From Oscillospiraceae bacterium (GTDB lineage Bacteria; Bacillota; Clostridia; Oscillospirales; Acutalibacteraceae), in the NCBI GenBank assembly GCA_015066015.1, contig SVPE01000003.1, forward strand, positions 1 through 64,000: a stretch of DNA of 64,000 nt, read 5' to 3'. Within the stretch, counting starts at the first letter, position 1, and each line of letters begins with the position of its first letter. Below, piece after piece: positions 1 to 8,210 of the stretch. Under the pieces are notes generated by a model. That model searched no databases. It saw only the letters and a list, made by a program, of their open reading frames with translations, and was not told the DNA's origin. Position numbers and translations under genes: made by a program.

Positions 1-42
1 AGCGTGACAGGCTAGCGTTCTAACCAACTGAACTACCGGGCC
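1..42 (-). tRNA. tRNA-Asp (GTC), 3' part cut by window start
   Basis: Read on the minus strand, the sequence starts GGCCCGG at position 42 (acceptor 5' strand), continues with a D-arm containing AGTTCAGTTGGTTAGA, and reaches an anticodon loop CTGTCAC, giving anticodon GTC for aspartate. The T-arm and acceptor 3' strand lie outside the window. It is the second tRNA of a tandem transcript: tRNA-Val (46-121) lies immediately upstream, with only three bases between the Val CCA end and the Asp 5' end. Confidence 0.93.
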
Positions 43-45
43 ATT

Positions 46-121
46 TGGTGGGAACAACAGGGCTCGAACCTGTGACCCTCTGCTTGTAAGGCAGATGCTC
101 TCCCAGCTGAGCTATGCTCCC
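46..121 (-). tRNA. tRNA-Val (TAC)
   Basis: On the minus strand the acceptor strands GGGAGCA and TGTTCCC pair (one G-U), followed by A and an encoded CCA (46-48). The anticodon loop CTTACAA lies between TCTGC and GCAGA, giving anticodon TAC for valine. The T-loop GGTTCGAGCC is canonical. Total length is 76 nt with CCA. It is transcribed first from the promoter at 154-182 and followed directly by tRNA-Asp. Confidence 0.96.
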
Positions 122-153
122 ATCTTCGCCACCACTCTCGCAGCGACTTGTAT

Positions 154-182
154 ACTATACATCATAATCTATGTTTTGTCAA
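154..182 (-). promoter_or_regulatory. sigma-A promoter of the tRNA-Val/tRNA-Asp transcript
   Basis: On the minus strand there is a perfect -35 TTGACA (177-182), a 17-base spacer and -10 TATAGT (154-159). Transcription would start near 147, about 26 bases before the tRNA-Val 5' end, which fits a stable-RNA promoter with a short leader. Confidence 0.85.
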
Positions 183-222
183 TAGTTTTTTTGAATTTTT
201 TTAAAAAAACACAAGTATCGGG

Positions 223-366
223 TTACCAGTTGAATATCCAGAAAAGCTTAAGCCCCTCGCCGCCGCTTTCCTCTTCATGTATATTGTTGATAAGCAACTC
301 GCCTATACTCTTAAGGCGCTGAACAAGACCCTGAAAAATTAAAACCGTCTTCTGAATGATATCCAT
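223..366 (-). CDS. small 47-aa protein of unknown function
   Basis: I do not recognise this ORF. It starts at ATG 364-366, preceded on the minus strand by AAAGAGGTG six bases upstream, and ends at TAA 223-225. A textbook promoter (395-423) lies just upstream, with a start site about 20 bases before the ATG. The product begins MDIIQKTVLIFQ and ends LKLFWIFNW: an amphipathic N-terminal helix, a short acidic and glycine-rich middle (EEESGGEG, about residues 31-38) and an aromatic tail. There is no signal peptide. It is separated from the tRNA promoter by about 40 AT-rich bases without a clear terminator. The promoter, ribosome binding site and start codon line up well, so expression is likely; function is unknown. 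A leader peptide or a small membrane-associated regulator are both possible. Confidence 0.6.
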   Translation of the reverse strand: MDIIQKTVLIFQGLVQRLKSIGELLINNIHEEESGGEGLKLFWIFNW

Positions 367-394
367 ATACAGCACCTCTTTCTTTGTTTTTTTA

Positions 395-423
395 ATAATA
401 TATTATTATGCCTGTTTTGTCAA
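395..423 (-). promoter_or_regulatory. sigma-A promoter of the 47-aa ORF
   Basis: On the minus strand, -35 TTGACA (418-423), a 17-base spacer and -10 TATTAT (395-400). The predicted start site is near 388. The only downstream ORF with a ribosome binding site is the 47-aa ORF beginning at 366. Confidence 0.8.
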
Positions 424-633
424 GAAATATGCATTAAAAAATCGACATTCATCTGTTAATTAATTTATTCGTGACATATTGAACTAATATGTTGATTTTT
501 ATTAATACAATGTTCACTTTATAAGCAAAAATTCACTTAACATCTCCTGTCAGTTCACAAGCCGCGGCAGCCGCCGGACTCTGCGAGCCTGCAAACCGCT
601 TAATTGCTGATTTGCTATTCAATCCGCATCAAA

Positions 634-1824
634 TCATATAAGGTTGTATTCCTTTGCCAGCTTTTCGAAGGAAGGAAGTGACCTTTTAATCATTTCAGTT
701 GAAACACAGTATGAAAGGCGAACATAACCCGGGAATCCAAAGGAATCGCTGGGCACAAGAAGAAGGTCGTACTTTTTTGCTTTTTCACAGAAAGCCGATG
801 CTTCAGTCTCAGGTGATTTCATAAACAGATAAAATGCTCCGTCGGGCTTTGCAACCTTAAAACCGTATTTATTGAATGCATCAAGAAGAATATCGCGGTT
901 CATCTTATATACCGAAACATCAGATGTCTGTCCGACACATTTTGTGATTACTCTCTGCATAAGTGATGGTGCGCAAACATAACCAAGTGCTCTGCCTGCA
1001 CCGCAGACTGCCTTATAGACAAGCTCAAAATTGCTGACCTCATCGGGCACAAGAATATATCCGATTCTGTCACCGGGAAGTGAAAGGGATTTACTGTAGG
1101 AATAACACACAATTGTGTTTTTATAATACTTTGTGAGATAAGGCACTGTAACATCGCCGTAAACAAGCTCACGGTAAGGCTCATCGGAAACGAGGAAAAT
1201 GTCTCTTCCGTATTCCTTCTGCTTCTTTTCGAGGATAGCACAAAGGCCTTTTACGGTTTCTTCGTTTATAACAACGCCTGAAGGGTTATTGGGCGAGTTA
1301 ACGACTACTGCCTTTGTGTTTACGGTTATAGCTTTCTCAAATGCCTCAAGATCAATCTGAAGGTCATCAGCCTTACACTTAACCTCAACAGGCTTTGCCC
1401 CTGCCGAAGAGATAAAAACCTTATATTCAGGAAAATAAGGAGCAAAAATGATGATCTCGTCATCCTTTTCGGTAAGTGCTCTGAATGTAATGCAAAGAGA
1501 AGCAGCTGCACCGGCAGTCATATAGAAATTCTTCATAGAGAAGCTCGTGCCGAAACGCTCATTAAGATTATCTGCAATAGCCTGTCTTGTATCATTGTCA
1601 CCTACTGCTGACGTATAGCCGTGAAGGTCGCAGGAGTTCATTGAAAGCGTAAGCTCACGGATTGCCTCGTTAACACTTTCGGGTGCCGGTACGCTGGGGT
1701 TTCCGAGACTGTAATCAAAAACATTTTCTCTACCGATTTCAGCAGATCTTTTTTTGCCGTATTCAAATATTTCTCTTATAACAGAGCTCTTTGCTCCAAG
1801 ATCGAACATTTCGTTTGATACCAT
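634..1824 (-). CDS. PLP-dependent aminotransferase, class I/II
   Basis: A fold-type I aminotransferase of aspartate/aromatic type; it should move an amino group between an amino acid and a 2-oxo acid in the cytoplasm, but the substrate cannot be told from sequence. Visible motifs (numbered from the chosen start): SPNNPSG at about 177-183, DEPY at 214-217 (the Asp that binds the PLP ring nitrogen), the PLP lysine at about 245 in YSYSKSLSLPGDR, and the substrate-carboxylate Arg in VRLSYC near the C-terminus. Length (about 396 aa) is normal. I chose ATG at 1822-1824 because GGTGA lies five bases before it; a GTG at 1831-1833 would add three residues but has no good ribosome binding site. It stands alone behind a consensus promoter (1862-1890). 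Confidence 0.92.
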   Translation of the reverse strand: MVSNEMFDLGAKSSVIREIFEYGKKRSAEIGRENVFDYSLGNPSVPAPESVNEAIRELTLSMNSCDLHGYTSAVGDNDTRQAIADNLNERFGTSFSMKNFYMTAGAAASLCITFRALTEKDDEIIIFAPYFPEYKVFISSAGAKPVEVKCKADDLQIDLEAFEKAITVNTKAVVVNSPNNPSGVVINEETVKGLCAILEKKQKEYGRDIFLVSDEPYRELVYGDVTVPYLTKYYKNTIVCYSYSKSLSLPGDRIGYILVPDEVSNFELVYKAVCGAGRALGYVCAPSLMQRVITKCVGQTSDVSVYKMNRDILLDAFNKYGFKVAKPDGAFYLFMKSPETEASAFCEKAKKYDLLLVPSDSFGFPGYVRLSYCVSTEMIKRSLPSFEKLAKEYNLI

Positions 1825-1861
1825 ATTAGTCACCGTCTTATCTGATTAGAATTTGATATTC

Positions 1862-1890
1862 ATTATACACCTGCTCACAGATTCAGTCAA
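1862..1890 (-). promoter_or_regulatory. sigma-A promoter of the aminotransferase
   Basis: On the minus strand, -35 TTGACT (1885-1890), a 17-base spacer and a perfect -10 TATAAT (1862-1867). The start site would be near 1855, about 30 bases before the start codon. Confidence 0.8.
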
Positions 1891-1901
1891 TGCTTTACTG
1901 T

Positions 1902-1932
1902 AAAAAATAAGAGGCAGCCGTCAGCTGCCTCT
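1902..1932 (-). terminator. rho-independent terminator of the cysteine-rich protein gene
   Basis: AGAGGCAG (1910-1917) pairs perfectly with CTGCCTCT (1925-1932) around a seven-base loop. On the minus strand it is followed by a T-rich tract (TTATTTTTT). It lies 17 bases past the stop codon of the gene at 1949. Confidence 0.85.
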
Positions 1933-1948
1933 GTATAAGTGCGTTAAC

Positions 1949-2449
1949 TTATGATTCATAGGGATTGTTTTCGAGATCGTCGGGAAGCTTGTCGCCTTCA
2001 CTGCCGAGAACATCTTCAAGACCAAGGAATTCGAAGATCATATCAAAGAGATTATCGAAGAAATCGGAAACCTTCTTGAGAATTGCCTGGAAGCCGTCAA
2101 CAAAGCTCTGCTTATCCTGCTCTGAAACATAATCATCAAACTTGTTATCGTCGTCGCCGAGGTCCTCGTCACCGAGATCGCAACATGAACAACCGCAATC
2201 ACAACCTAAAATACCTGTGCACTCATAGCAACAAACTTCTTTTACATCAGAATTGAGTGATGCCTTTGCGCAAGCTGTTACATAGGTGGGATCAATGTTG
2301 GGGCAATAAATGCAGCAGTGACATAAGCCTGCAGGATTATGTGTTCCGTCACATTTGCAATCACCTTCAATTGTAACTGCAAAGGATACCACGCTGAAGC
2401 ATGATACAAGCATAATAGCTGCAAGTAAAACAGAAATAAATTTTTTCAT
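1949..2449 (-). CDS. small secreted cysteine-rich protein
   Basis: A 166-aa protein with an N-terminal signal peptide (MKKFISVLLAAIMLVS..., about 24 residues) then a domain with 15 cysteines in about 60 residues (CKC, CHCC, CC, CDCGCSCC), then an acidic linker rich in Asp and Glu, and an amphipathic C-terminal helix (about 115-145, rich in Phe, Leu and Ile). I do not recognise the family. The cysteine spacing suggests disulfides or a metal-binding knuckle outside the membrane; this is inference. An upstream start at 2566 would be possible in frame, but TAAGGAGG sits ten bases before the ATG at 2449 and the promoter (2501-2529) lies inside the longer ORF, so the short form is correct. Monocistronic: own promoter and own terminator. 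Confidence 0.85.
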   Translation of the reverse strand: MKKFISVLLAAIMLVSCFSVVSFAVTIEGDCKCDGTHNPAGLCHCCIYCPNIDPTYVTACAKASLNSDVKEVCCYECTGILGCDCGCSCCDLGDEDLGDDDNKFDDYVSEQDKQSFVDGFQAILKKVSDFFDNLFDMIFEFLGLEDVLGSEGDKLPDDLENNPYES

Positions 2450-2500
2450 AATATGTTTCCTCCTTAAGAAGTGATAGTAAAAACTACCTGTAGTATATTT

Positions 2501-2529
2501 ATTATAATAAACTTTTAATAAATTGTCAA
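2501..2529 (-). promoter_or_regulatory. consensus sigma-A promoter of the cysteine-rich protein gene
   Basis: On the minus strand, TTGACA (2524-2529), a 17-base spacer and TATAAT (2501-2506): a full match to consensus. The start site would be near 2494, leaving a leader of about 45 bases. Such a strong promoter suggests abundant expression. Confidence 0.88.
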
Positions 2530-2566
2530 CTGCAAAATAGAAATAATTAATTTGCAGTGAAAACAA

Positions 2567-3025
2567 CTATTTCTTTTTGAAAATAACGAGCTTTGAAAGC
2601 ACATAGTTTACTACAACTACAACAACGGCAAGAATAACCTTTGCGATAAGCTCGCCTCCGATTTCAAAGGAAAGAATTTTAATTGAAATCTCATTGAAGG
2701 AAAGAATATCCACAAAAAGGAAGAGTCCTGCTTCTTCAAGCACGAAGGAAAAAACTCTTGCAGCAAAAAATGAAGGAATTTCCTTCAGAAGCACCTTGCC
2801 CGACCAGCTTTTACTTTCAAACACCCAGATTTTGTTTGTAATATAAGCAAACACAACAGCAGCAAACCATGCAATCGCATTTGTAATCAGATATCTTTCG
2901 TCTCCGAGAAGCATACCGAAAAGTGTAAACACTACAAGGTTTACGACTGTGGTAAGTCCGCCGAAAATCACGTAAATAATAAGCTCTTTATATTTAATTA
3001 TCAGTTCTTTAATCTTTGTCATCAT
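2567..3025 (-). CDS. GtrA-family membrane protein, probable lipid-linked sugar flippase
   Basis: A 152-aa integral membrane protein with four predicted helices (about residues 14-36, 45-66, 90-110, 125-147) and the family signature FGGLTTVVN near residue 21 followed by TNKIWVF at about 63. GtrA proteins are thought to flip undecaprenyl-phosphate-linked sugars across the membrane. The start overlaps the end of the GT2 gene by 17 bases in another frame, implying translational coupling. With the GT2 and YfhO genes upstream it completes a three-component glycosylation set; the closest described counterparts are GtcA-type proteins needed for teichoic-acid glycosylation in Listeria and Bacillus. 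The sugar and the acceptor are unknown. Confidence 0.9.
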   Translation of the reverse strand: MMTKIKELIIKYKELIIYVIFGGLTTVVNLVVFTLFGMLLGDERYLITNAIAWFAAVVFAYITNKIWVFESKSWSGKVLLKEIPSFFAARVFSFVLEEAGLFLFVDILSFNEISIKILSFEIGGELIAKVILAVVVVVVNYVLSKLVIFKKK

Positions 3026-3956
3026 AAGTCAAAATCTCTTTTGCAATAAATATTGGTCTGTCTTTTACCTGAGTATGTATCTTGCCCAGATAATATCCGA
3101 TAATACCAAGGAAGACACAGATTATCGCGCCTGCAAAGAAAACAGAAGCCGCAATAAAGCCGTAAAGCATCAGAACAGGTGCAAGCAAAGCGCCTATGCA
3201 ACCTATGGAGAAGAATATAACCGAAAGTACTCCCATAGCAATACCGAAATACAAGGGCATTTTAAGCGGTGCGTCCGTATATGCGATAATTCCGTCAAGG
3301 GCATATTTGAGAAGCTTTGTGAAATTCCATTTGGTTTCTCCGCTTTCTCTTTCCTTTACCTCGTAGGGTATTGCCTTTGTATTATAGCCTACCCAGGAGA
3401 AAATACCCTTTGAGAAACGGTGATATTCGGGAAGCGAAAGAATAGTTTTCACTACGCTCTGTCTCATAGTGCGGAAGTCACTGGCATCACTGATGAAGTC
3501 AACCTCCGTAACCTTGTTGATTGTTTTATAGAACATAGTTTTACAGGCAGTGATAAACTTGCCCTCCTTACGCTTTTCCTGAAAAGCCGCAACCATATCA
3601 CAATCAGGGTCTTCGTCAAGGATTCTGCCCATCTCAACGGCATAGAGAGGATCCTGCTGAAGGTCAGCGTCAATTATTGTAACGTACTCCCCTACGGCCT
3701 CGGTGAAACCTGCATACATAGCAGCCTCCTTACCGAAATTTCTGGAAAAGTTTATAACCTTGATTCTGACATCCTTATTCTCATTGAAAATCTTTCTGAG
3801 CTTTTTCGGAGTCTCGTCACGGCTGCCGTCGTTAACGAAAATTATCTCATAATCATCTGTATATCCCGTCATCGCCTTTTTTGTAACCTCGAGGAATTTT
3901 TCGACGTTTCCCTCTTCGTTATAGCAAGGCACAATAAGAGAGTGCTTGATTTTCAT
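3009..3956 (-). CDS. GT2 glycosyltransferase, GtrB/CsbB-like polyprenyl-phosphate sugar transferase
   Basis: A 315-aa GT-A enzyme: N-terminal catalytic domain with SLIVPCYNEEGNVEKF (about 5-20), NDGSRDET (about 44-51) and the metal-binding DADLQQDP (about 94-101), a lipid-interface region with KWNFTKLLKYALDGI (about 210), and two C-terminal membrane helices (about 230-255 and 265-290). This layout is that of enzymes that load a sugar from a nucleotide sugar onto undecaprenyl phosphate at the inner face. I place the start at ATG 3956 because AAGGA lies eight bases upstream; the ATG at 3965 overlaps that ribosome binding site. It lies between YfhO (27 bases upstream) and GtrA (17-base overlap). 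Confidence 0.92.
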   Translation of the reverse strand: MKIKHSLIVPCYNEEGNVEKFLEVTKKAMTGYTDDYEIIFVNDGSRDETPKKLRKIFNENKDVRIKVINFSRNFGKEAAMYAGFTEAVGEYVTIIDADLQQDPLYAVEMGRILDEDPDCDMVAAFQEKRKEGKFITACKTMFYKTINKVTEVDFISDASDFRTMRQSVVKTILSLPEYHRFSKGIFSWVGYNTKAIPYEVKERESGETKWNFTKLLKYALDGIIAYTDAPLKMPLYFGIAMGVLSVIFFSIGCIGALLAPVLMLYGFIAASVFFAGAIICVFLGIIGYYLGKIHTQVKDRPIFIAKEILTYDDKD

Positions 3957-3983
3957 AGCAAACATCCTTTTCAGTCGATTTCT

Positions 3984-6818
3984 TTAAAAAGTAATGCGAT
4001 TTTTCTTTCTCATTATATGATACCACATATAGAATGCAAAAAGCAACAGAAGTCCGAAAATTGTAACGATTGCACCGATTTTTATTGTCGGCACGGTATA
4101 TCTCAACTCGATTTCGTGGTCTCCCTCAGGAATTTCAAGTGCCATATACATAACATTTGCCTTCATAAGCTCTGTTTCCTCACCGTCAACATAAGCTGTC
4201 CAACCATCAGAATAAGGAATTGAAAGACAGAGAAGCTTTGCCGAATCAACGCTGATATTGCCCGTTACCTTATCGGTTTCAATGTTTACATTACTAAGAG
4301 TCTCCTGTGAAAGCTCCTTTACACACTTATCGTAAAGTCCCATATCCTGAGCGTAAATGGAAATGTCACTGAAGGAATAAGTGCCGATATACGGGAATCT
4401 GAGTGCAACATACTCGCAGCCGTCTTCGCTGTAGCCGAGGTTTGCATCAAAAGAAGTCTTGTTGCAGTAGAATGTAAAGGTCGGTGTGAAATACTGTATC
4501 TGCTTGCCGGAAATGATTTTTTTATCTGAATTCATTGTACCCACAGCAAAGGGTATAATTGTCTGCTCTGTCCAGTAAAGATGATTCTGTCTGATTTTTT
4601 CCTGCCGGTCCTCGCTGAGCTTTTCAAAAGATTCCATATTGTAAATATTGTTCGGGTCAACGCTTGTATCGTCAGTGAAAAGATTGTATAAGCTTGTGCC
4701 CTTATAGGAAATATCCTTCAGGCTTATGTAAAGCTCACTGTTTTTCTGAGGTTCAATTTTAAAGTAAACCTTGGCGTCTTCCTTTGTAACAATAAAGGTA
4801 TTGTCCTTATAAACAACATTTTTGGTTTTTATAATAAGCTCCTTATCGAGCTCCTTGGTTACAAATTCAGGCTCAGCCTTTACGGAATATGTATCGCCCT
4901 CTTCGAGAACAACGCCCTGAAGAAGTGCCTGCTGTTTATCAAGAGAGGTTTCAAGTGCATCGTACTCTGCTCTGGTGATGTATCCGTCATAAGTATAGCC
5001 CAAAGGCAGAGCATTTTCGTTTCTGTATACATCTGCTGTTTCCGTCGGAACAAAACCGTAAGGCACATTTGTGTTTTTGTCCTTCGGGAAGTTGTAGAAA
5101 TACTTTACACCTGCAAGTGTATTCAGAGAGGTGATATCATCAAAGCCGTTATAAAACTGATAATAGGACTCGTTGATATTGATGCTTTCGTGGAAATCGG
5201 ATATGCTTTCGTCAGAAAGGCTCCAATAGTACTGAGTATTGCTCATACCGGTTCTTACGGTGTTATTGTTTGAAAGTGCATCACCAGAAAAACGGTAGAA
5301 TTCAGTCTGTCCGTCAGCTTCTGCAGCAGCCTTGACGCTCTGAGCGTCAAGGGCTGAATAATTATTGATGTATTCCTTTGAATAATACTTTTCATCAGCA
5401 TCAAAGAAAACAAAGTGTGCATTTGTTCCGATACAGAGAATACACAAAAATGCTACCGATGCCTTCAGAATCATCCTTGAGGTCTTGCTGTTTTTCATAA
5501 CAAAGCCACAGACAAGAAGTCCTGCACAGATGACAATAACACTCAGCGTGCTGACAATCATTCTTTCCTTTACTGTCTGATCGGTAAGAAAGCAAAGTCC
5601 CGTATAAACGACAGGAAGCACTGCAACCGCGATGAGCCGTTTTTTATTTACAATGCTGAAAAGCTCCTCCCATGTTGCTGCAACAACAAAAGAAATAATA
5701 AATGAGAATACAAAGCCCCAACGGTTACACGGATATGAGAAACCGTTTGCAAAGCCTGCGAATATCGGAGAAACAAAGCCGCCGAGACCGATAAGGAAGA
5801 AAACCTTCAGGAAGGTATGCTTCTTTCTTGCAGTAAAGAGTGCTGCTACCGAAAACAGAATGATAACACTGTAACCGAGAAGAGTCCAACCGCCCTTATA
5901 GTTATGTGAAATCATTGCGGCAGGGAATCTGAGATAATATTTAAGTGCATAGAAAAGAGGATAATCATAGTTGACGCCTACTCTGCTGTCAGCAAAGAGC
6001 TTAAGAACTACGGGAAGGAAAATCACCGCGCCGAGAAGTACGCCGATTACCGAGGACACTGCAACTCTGAAAAGCGGAGGTATCATAGCCTTGATGTCAG
6101 TTTTGTATATTTCAACAAGCCTGAGAAGAACATAAACCACCGTTGCAATAACAAGCACATAGAAGAAGTAGAAATTGCTTATCTCGGCAATACAAACGAT
6201 CAATGTGAGATATATGGGATTTCTGTTTTTGAAAATCTTCTCCACGCTTATAAGTATAAGAGGAAGATATATCATCGGATTTATGAAATAGGGATGCATT
6301 GTTCCTGCATAGAGTGCATAAGAGCAAAATGTGTAGGTAAAAGCAGAAATGAGTACACCTATTACATTGTTGTACTTTCTTTCAAAACAGTAAAGTGAGA
6401 AACACAGACCTATAAGATAATACCTGAAAAGACAAAGGAAGGTATAAAGGTAGGGAGTGTACTTTACGGGAACAAGAACGCTCAGAAGTGTAAGCGGATC
6501 ACCTATAACGTAATAATTGAAGGTTGTAATCACATCCGAGCCGAGTCCGATTGAGAAGTCCCAGTTGGGAATAACCAACTTATGCTCGGAAAACAGAGTA
6601 TATATTATTCTTCTGAGCCATTTGCCGAAATATTCCAGCGCAGTATAATGCTGATAATAGCCGTCACCGTTACGGACAAAGGTTATACCGTACTCAATAT
6701 AGTGATAAAAAACTACAAAAGCAACAACTGCAAATAAACAGCTGTAAAGTAGAAAAAAACTCTTTTTGCTCATATTTTCATCAGATGATGAAAGAAGTCT
6801 GCTTTTCGATTTTAACAT
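3984..6818 (-). CDS. YfhO-family membrane glycosyltransferase (GT-C type)
   Basis: A 944-aa polytopic protein. The N-terminal half has about a dozen membrane helices and an extracytoplasmic acidic loop (RNGDGYYQHY, about 50-60) typical of GT-C enzymes. The C-terminal part has a large extracytoplasmic domain with YfhO landmarks (LNTLAGVKYF, LPLGYTYDGYI, CLSIPYSDGWTAYVDGEE, EGDHEIELRY) and a last helix before a basic tail. YfhO proteins transfer sugars from undecaprenyl phosphate to outer polymers such as teichoic acid. Start: ATG 6818 has GAAGGGGA eight bases upstream; the longer TTG start (6836) has none. It is 28 bases downstream of der, and starts the YfhO-GT2-GtrA run. Confidence 0.92.
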   Translation of the reverse strand: MLKSKSRLLSSSDENMSKKSFFLLYSCLFAVVAFVVFYHYIEYGITFVRNGDGYYQHYTALEYFGKWLRRIIYTLFSEHKLVIPNWDFSIGLGSDVITTFNYYVIGDPLTLLSVLVPVKYTPYLYTFLCLFRYYLIGLCFSLYCFERKYNNVIGVLISAFTYTFCSYALYAGTMHPYFINPMIYLPLILISVEKIFKNRNPIYLTLIVCIAEISNFYFFYVLVIATVVYVLLRLVEIYKTDIKAMIPPLFRVAVSSVIGVLLGAVIFLPVVLKLFADSRVGVNYDYPLFYALKYYLRFPAAMISHNYKGGWTLLGYSVIILFSVAALFTARKKHTFLKVFFLIGLGGFVSPIFAGFANGFSYPCNRWGFVFSFIISFVVAATWEELFSIVNKKRLIAVAVLPVVYTGLCFLTDQTVKERMIVSTLSVIVICAGLLVCGFVMKNSKTSRMILKASVAFLCILCIGTNAHFVFFDADEKYYSKEYINNYSALDAQSVKAAAEADGQTEFYRFSGDALSNNNTVRTGMSNTQYYWSLSDESISDFHESININESYYQFYNGFDDITSLNTLAGVKYFYNFPKDKNTNVPYGFVPTETADVYRNENALPLGYTYDGYITRAEYDALETSLDKQQALLQGVVLEEGDTYSVKAEPEFVTKELDKELIIKTKNVVYKDNTFIVTKEDAKVYFKIEPQKNSELYISLKDISYKGTSLYNLFTDDTSVDPNNIYNMESFEKLSEDRQEKIRQNHLYWTEQTIIPFAVGTMNSDKKIISGKQIQYFTPTFTFYCNKTSFDANLGYSEDGCEYVALRFPYIGTYSFSDISIYAQDMGLYDKCVKELSQETLSNVNIETDKVTGNISVDSAKLLCLSIPYSDGWTAYVDGEETELMKANVMYMALEIPEGDHEIELRYTVPTIKIGAIVTIFGLLLLFAFYMWYHIMRKKNRITF

Positions 6819-6846
6819 AGAGAAAATCCCCTTCAATAAATTAAAT

Positions 6847-8169
6847 TTATTTCTTATCTCTTTCTCTTATAACAAAACGTGTGGGTGTGCCTTCAAGGCC
6901 GAAAATCTCCCTTATCTGATTGTCAAGATAACGCTGATAGCTATAGTGGAAAAGCTCCTTATCGTTGACAAAGCAGACGAATGTGGGCGGTCTTGTGGAT
7001 GCCTGGGTCATATAATAAATCTTGAGTCGCTTGCCCTTATCTGTTGGAGGCTGAACTCTTGCAGTGGCAGCGGCAAGAACATCGTTGAGCTTACCTGTTG
7101 AGATTCGCATGGAATTCTGCTCATCAACAAACCTTATAAGCTCGAAAAGTCTGTCAAGACGCTGACCTGTTTTTGCAGAAATGAAAATTATAGGAGCGTA
7201 TGACATAAACGAAAAGTCTATCATAAGCTTTTTTCTGTAGGCATCCATTGTTTTGCCGTCTTTTTCAAGTGCGTCCCACTTATTTACGGCAATTATACAA
7301 GCCTTACCCATTTCGTGCGCAATACCTGCAACCTTGGAATCCTGCTCTGTAAAGCCTTCAAGGGCATCTATCATTATAACACATACCGAGGATTTTTCAA
7401 CAGCCATTCTGGCTCTTATGACAGAATATTTTTCAATCTGATCCTCAACCTTGCTTTTCCTGCGAAGTCCTGCAGTATCGATGAACATAAAGTCACCGTA
7501 CTCGTTTGAAATATATGTGTCGGTAGCATCTCTTGTAGTACCTGCAATATCGGAAACAATGGCTCTTTCTTCACCTGAAATTGCATTTATCAGTGAGGAT
7601 TTACCTACATTGGGCTTACCGATTACGGCAACCTTGATAAGCGTACTCTCCTCTTCCTGCTCTTCCTGCTCGGGAAGATACCCGAGCACGGCATCAAGAA
7701 GATCACCCGTACCGTGACCGTGCACTGAAGATACTGCAATAGGGTCACCTAAGCCGAGATTGTAAAACTCATAAAACTCAAGAGGAGTTTCACCGACGGT
7801 GTCACACTTATTTACACAAAGCACAATAGGCTTTCCGCTTTTCTGGAGCATCGCGGCAACATCAGCGTCCGTCGCAACAACACCTGTACGAAGGTCTGTA
7901 ACAAAAATAATAACCTCTGCGCTGTCAATAGCAAGCTGAGCCTGACGGCGCATCTGCTTTAAGATAATATCGTCACTTTTAGGCTCAATGCCGCCTGTGT
8001 CAATAAGAAGAAAATGACGGTTGAGCCACTCGCAGTCACCGTAGATTCTGTCTCTGGTAACGCCTGGAGTGTCATCTACAATGGAAAGGCGCTCACCTAT
8101 AAGCTTATTAAAAAGGGTGGATTTACCGACATTGGGTCTGCCGACAATGGCAACTACCGGTCTTGCCAT
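6847..8169 (-). CDS. der: ribosome biogenesis GTPase Der (EngA)
   Basis: A 440-aa tandem GTPase needed for maturation of the 50S subunit. Two Ras-like G domains are seen: the first with GRPNVGKS (10-17), DTGG and NKCD; the second with GKPNVGKS (near 185), DTAGL and NKWD. A C-terminal KH-like domain ends in TPTRFVIRERDKK. Length is normal. AAGGAGG lies eight bases before the ATG. Der follows the DUF512 radical SAM gene by 41 bases, a neighbour pair often seen in Clostridia and relatives. Confidence 0.98.
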   Translation of the reverse strand: MARPVVAIVGRPNVGKSTLFNKLIGERLSIVDDTPGVTRDRIYGDCEWLNRHFLLIDTGGIEPKSDDIILKQMRRQAQLAIDSAEVIIFVTDLRTGVVATDADVAAMLQKSGKPIVLCVNKCDTVGETPLEFYEFYNLGLGDPIAVSSVHGHGTGDLLDAVLGYLPEQEEQEEESTLIKVAVIGKPNVGKSSLINAISGEERAIVSDIAGTTRDATDTYISNEYGDFMFIDTAGLRRKSKVEDQIEKYSVIRARMAVEKSSVCVIMIDALEGFTEQDSKVAGIAHEMGKACIIAVNKWDALEKDGKTMDAYRKKLMIDFSFMSYAPIIFISAKTGQRLDRLFELIRFVDEQNSMRISTGKLNDVLAAATARVQPPTDKGKRLKIYYMTQASTRPPTFVCFVNDKELFHYSYQRYLDNQIREIFGLEGTPTRFVIRERDKK

Positions 8170-8210
8170 ATTATCGCCTCCTTAATGAAAAATTACTTAA
8201 AAAACAATTG

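Noticed and set aside
95-322. Plus-strand 75-codon frame over the tRNA-Val and the 47-aa ORF
   Set aside because: It overlaps a certain tRNA and has no ribosome binding site; it is antisense noise.
474-492. Perfect palindrome ACATATT-GAACT-AATATGT
   Set aside because: AT-rich, short, and not at a clear promoter; kept only as a side note to the 47-aa ORF.
2530-2566. CTGCAAA/TTTGCAG hairpin after gtrA
   Set aside because: Seven weak pairs, a long loop and no T-run; it overlaps the next promoter, so I do not call it a terminator.
3420-4223. 267-codon plus-strand frame antisense to the GT2 and YfhO genes
   Set aside because: Mirror frame of real coding DNA; no ribosome binding site or family resemblance.
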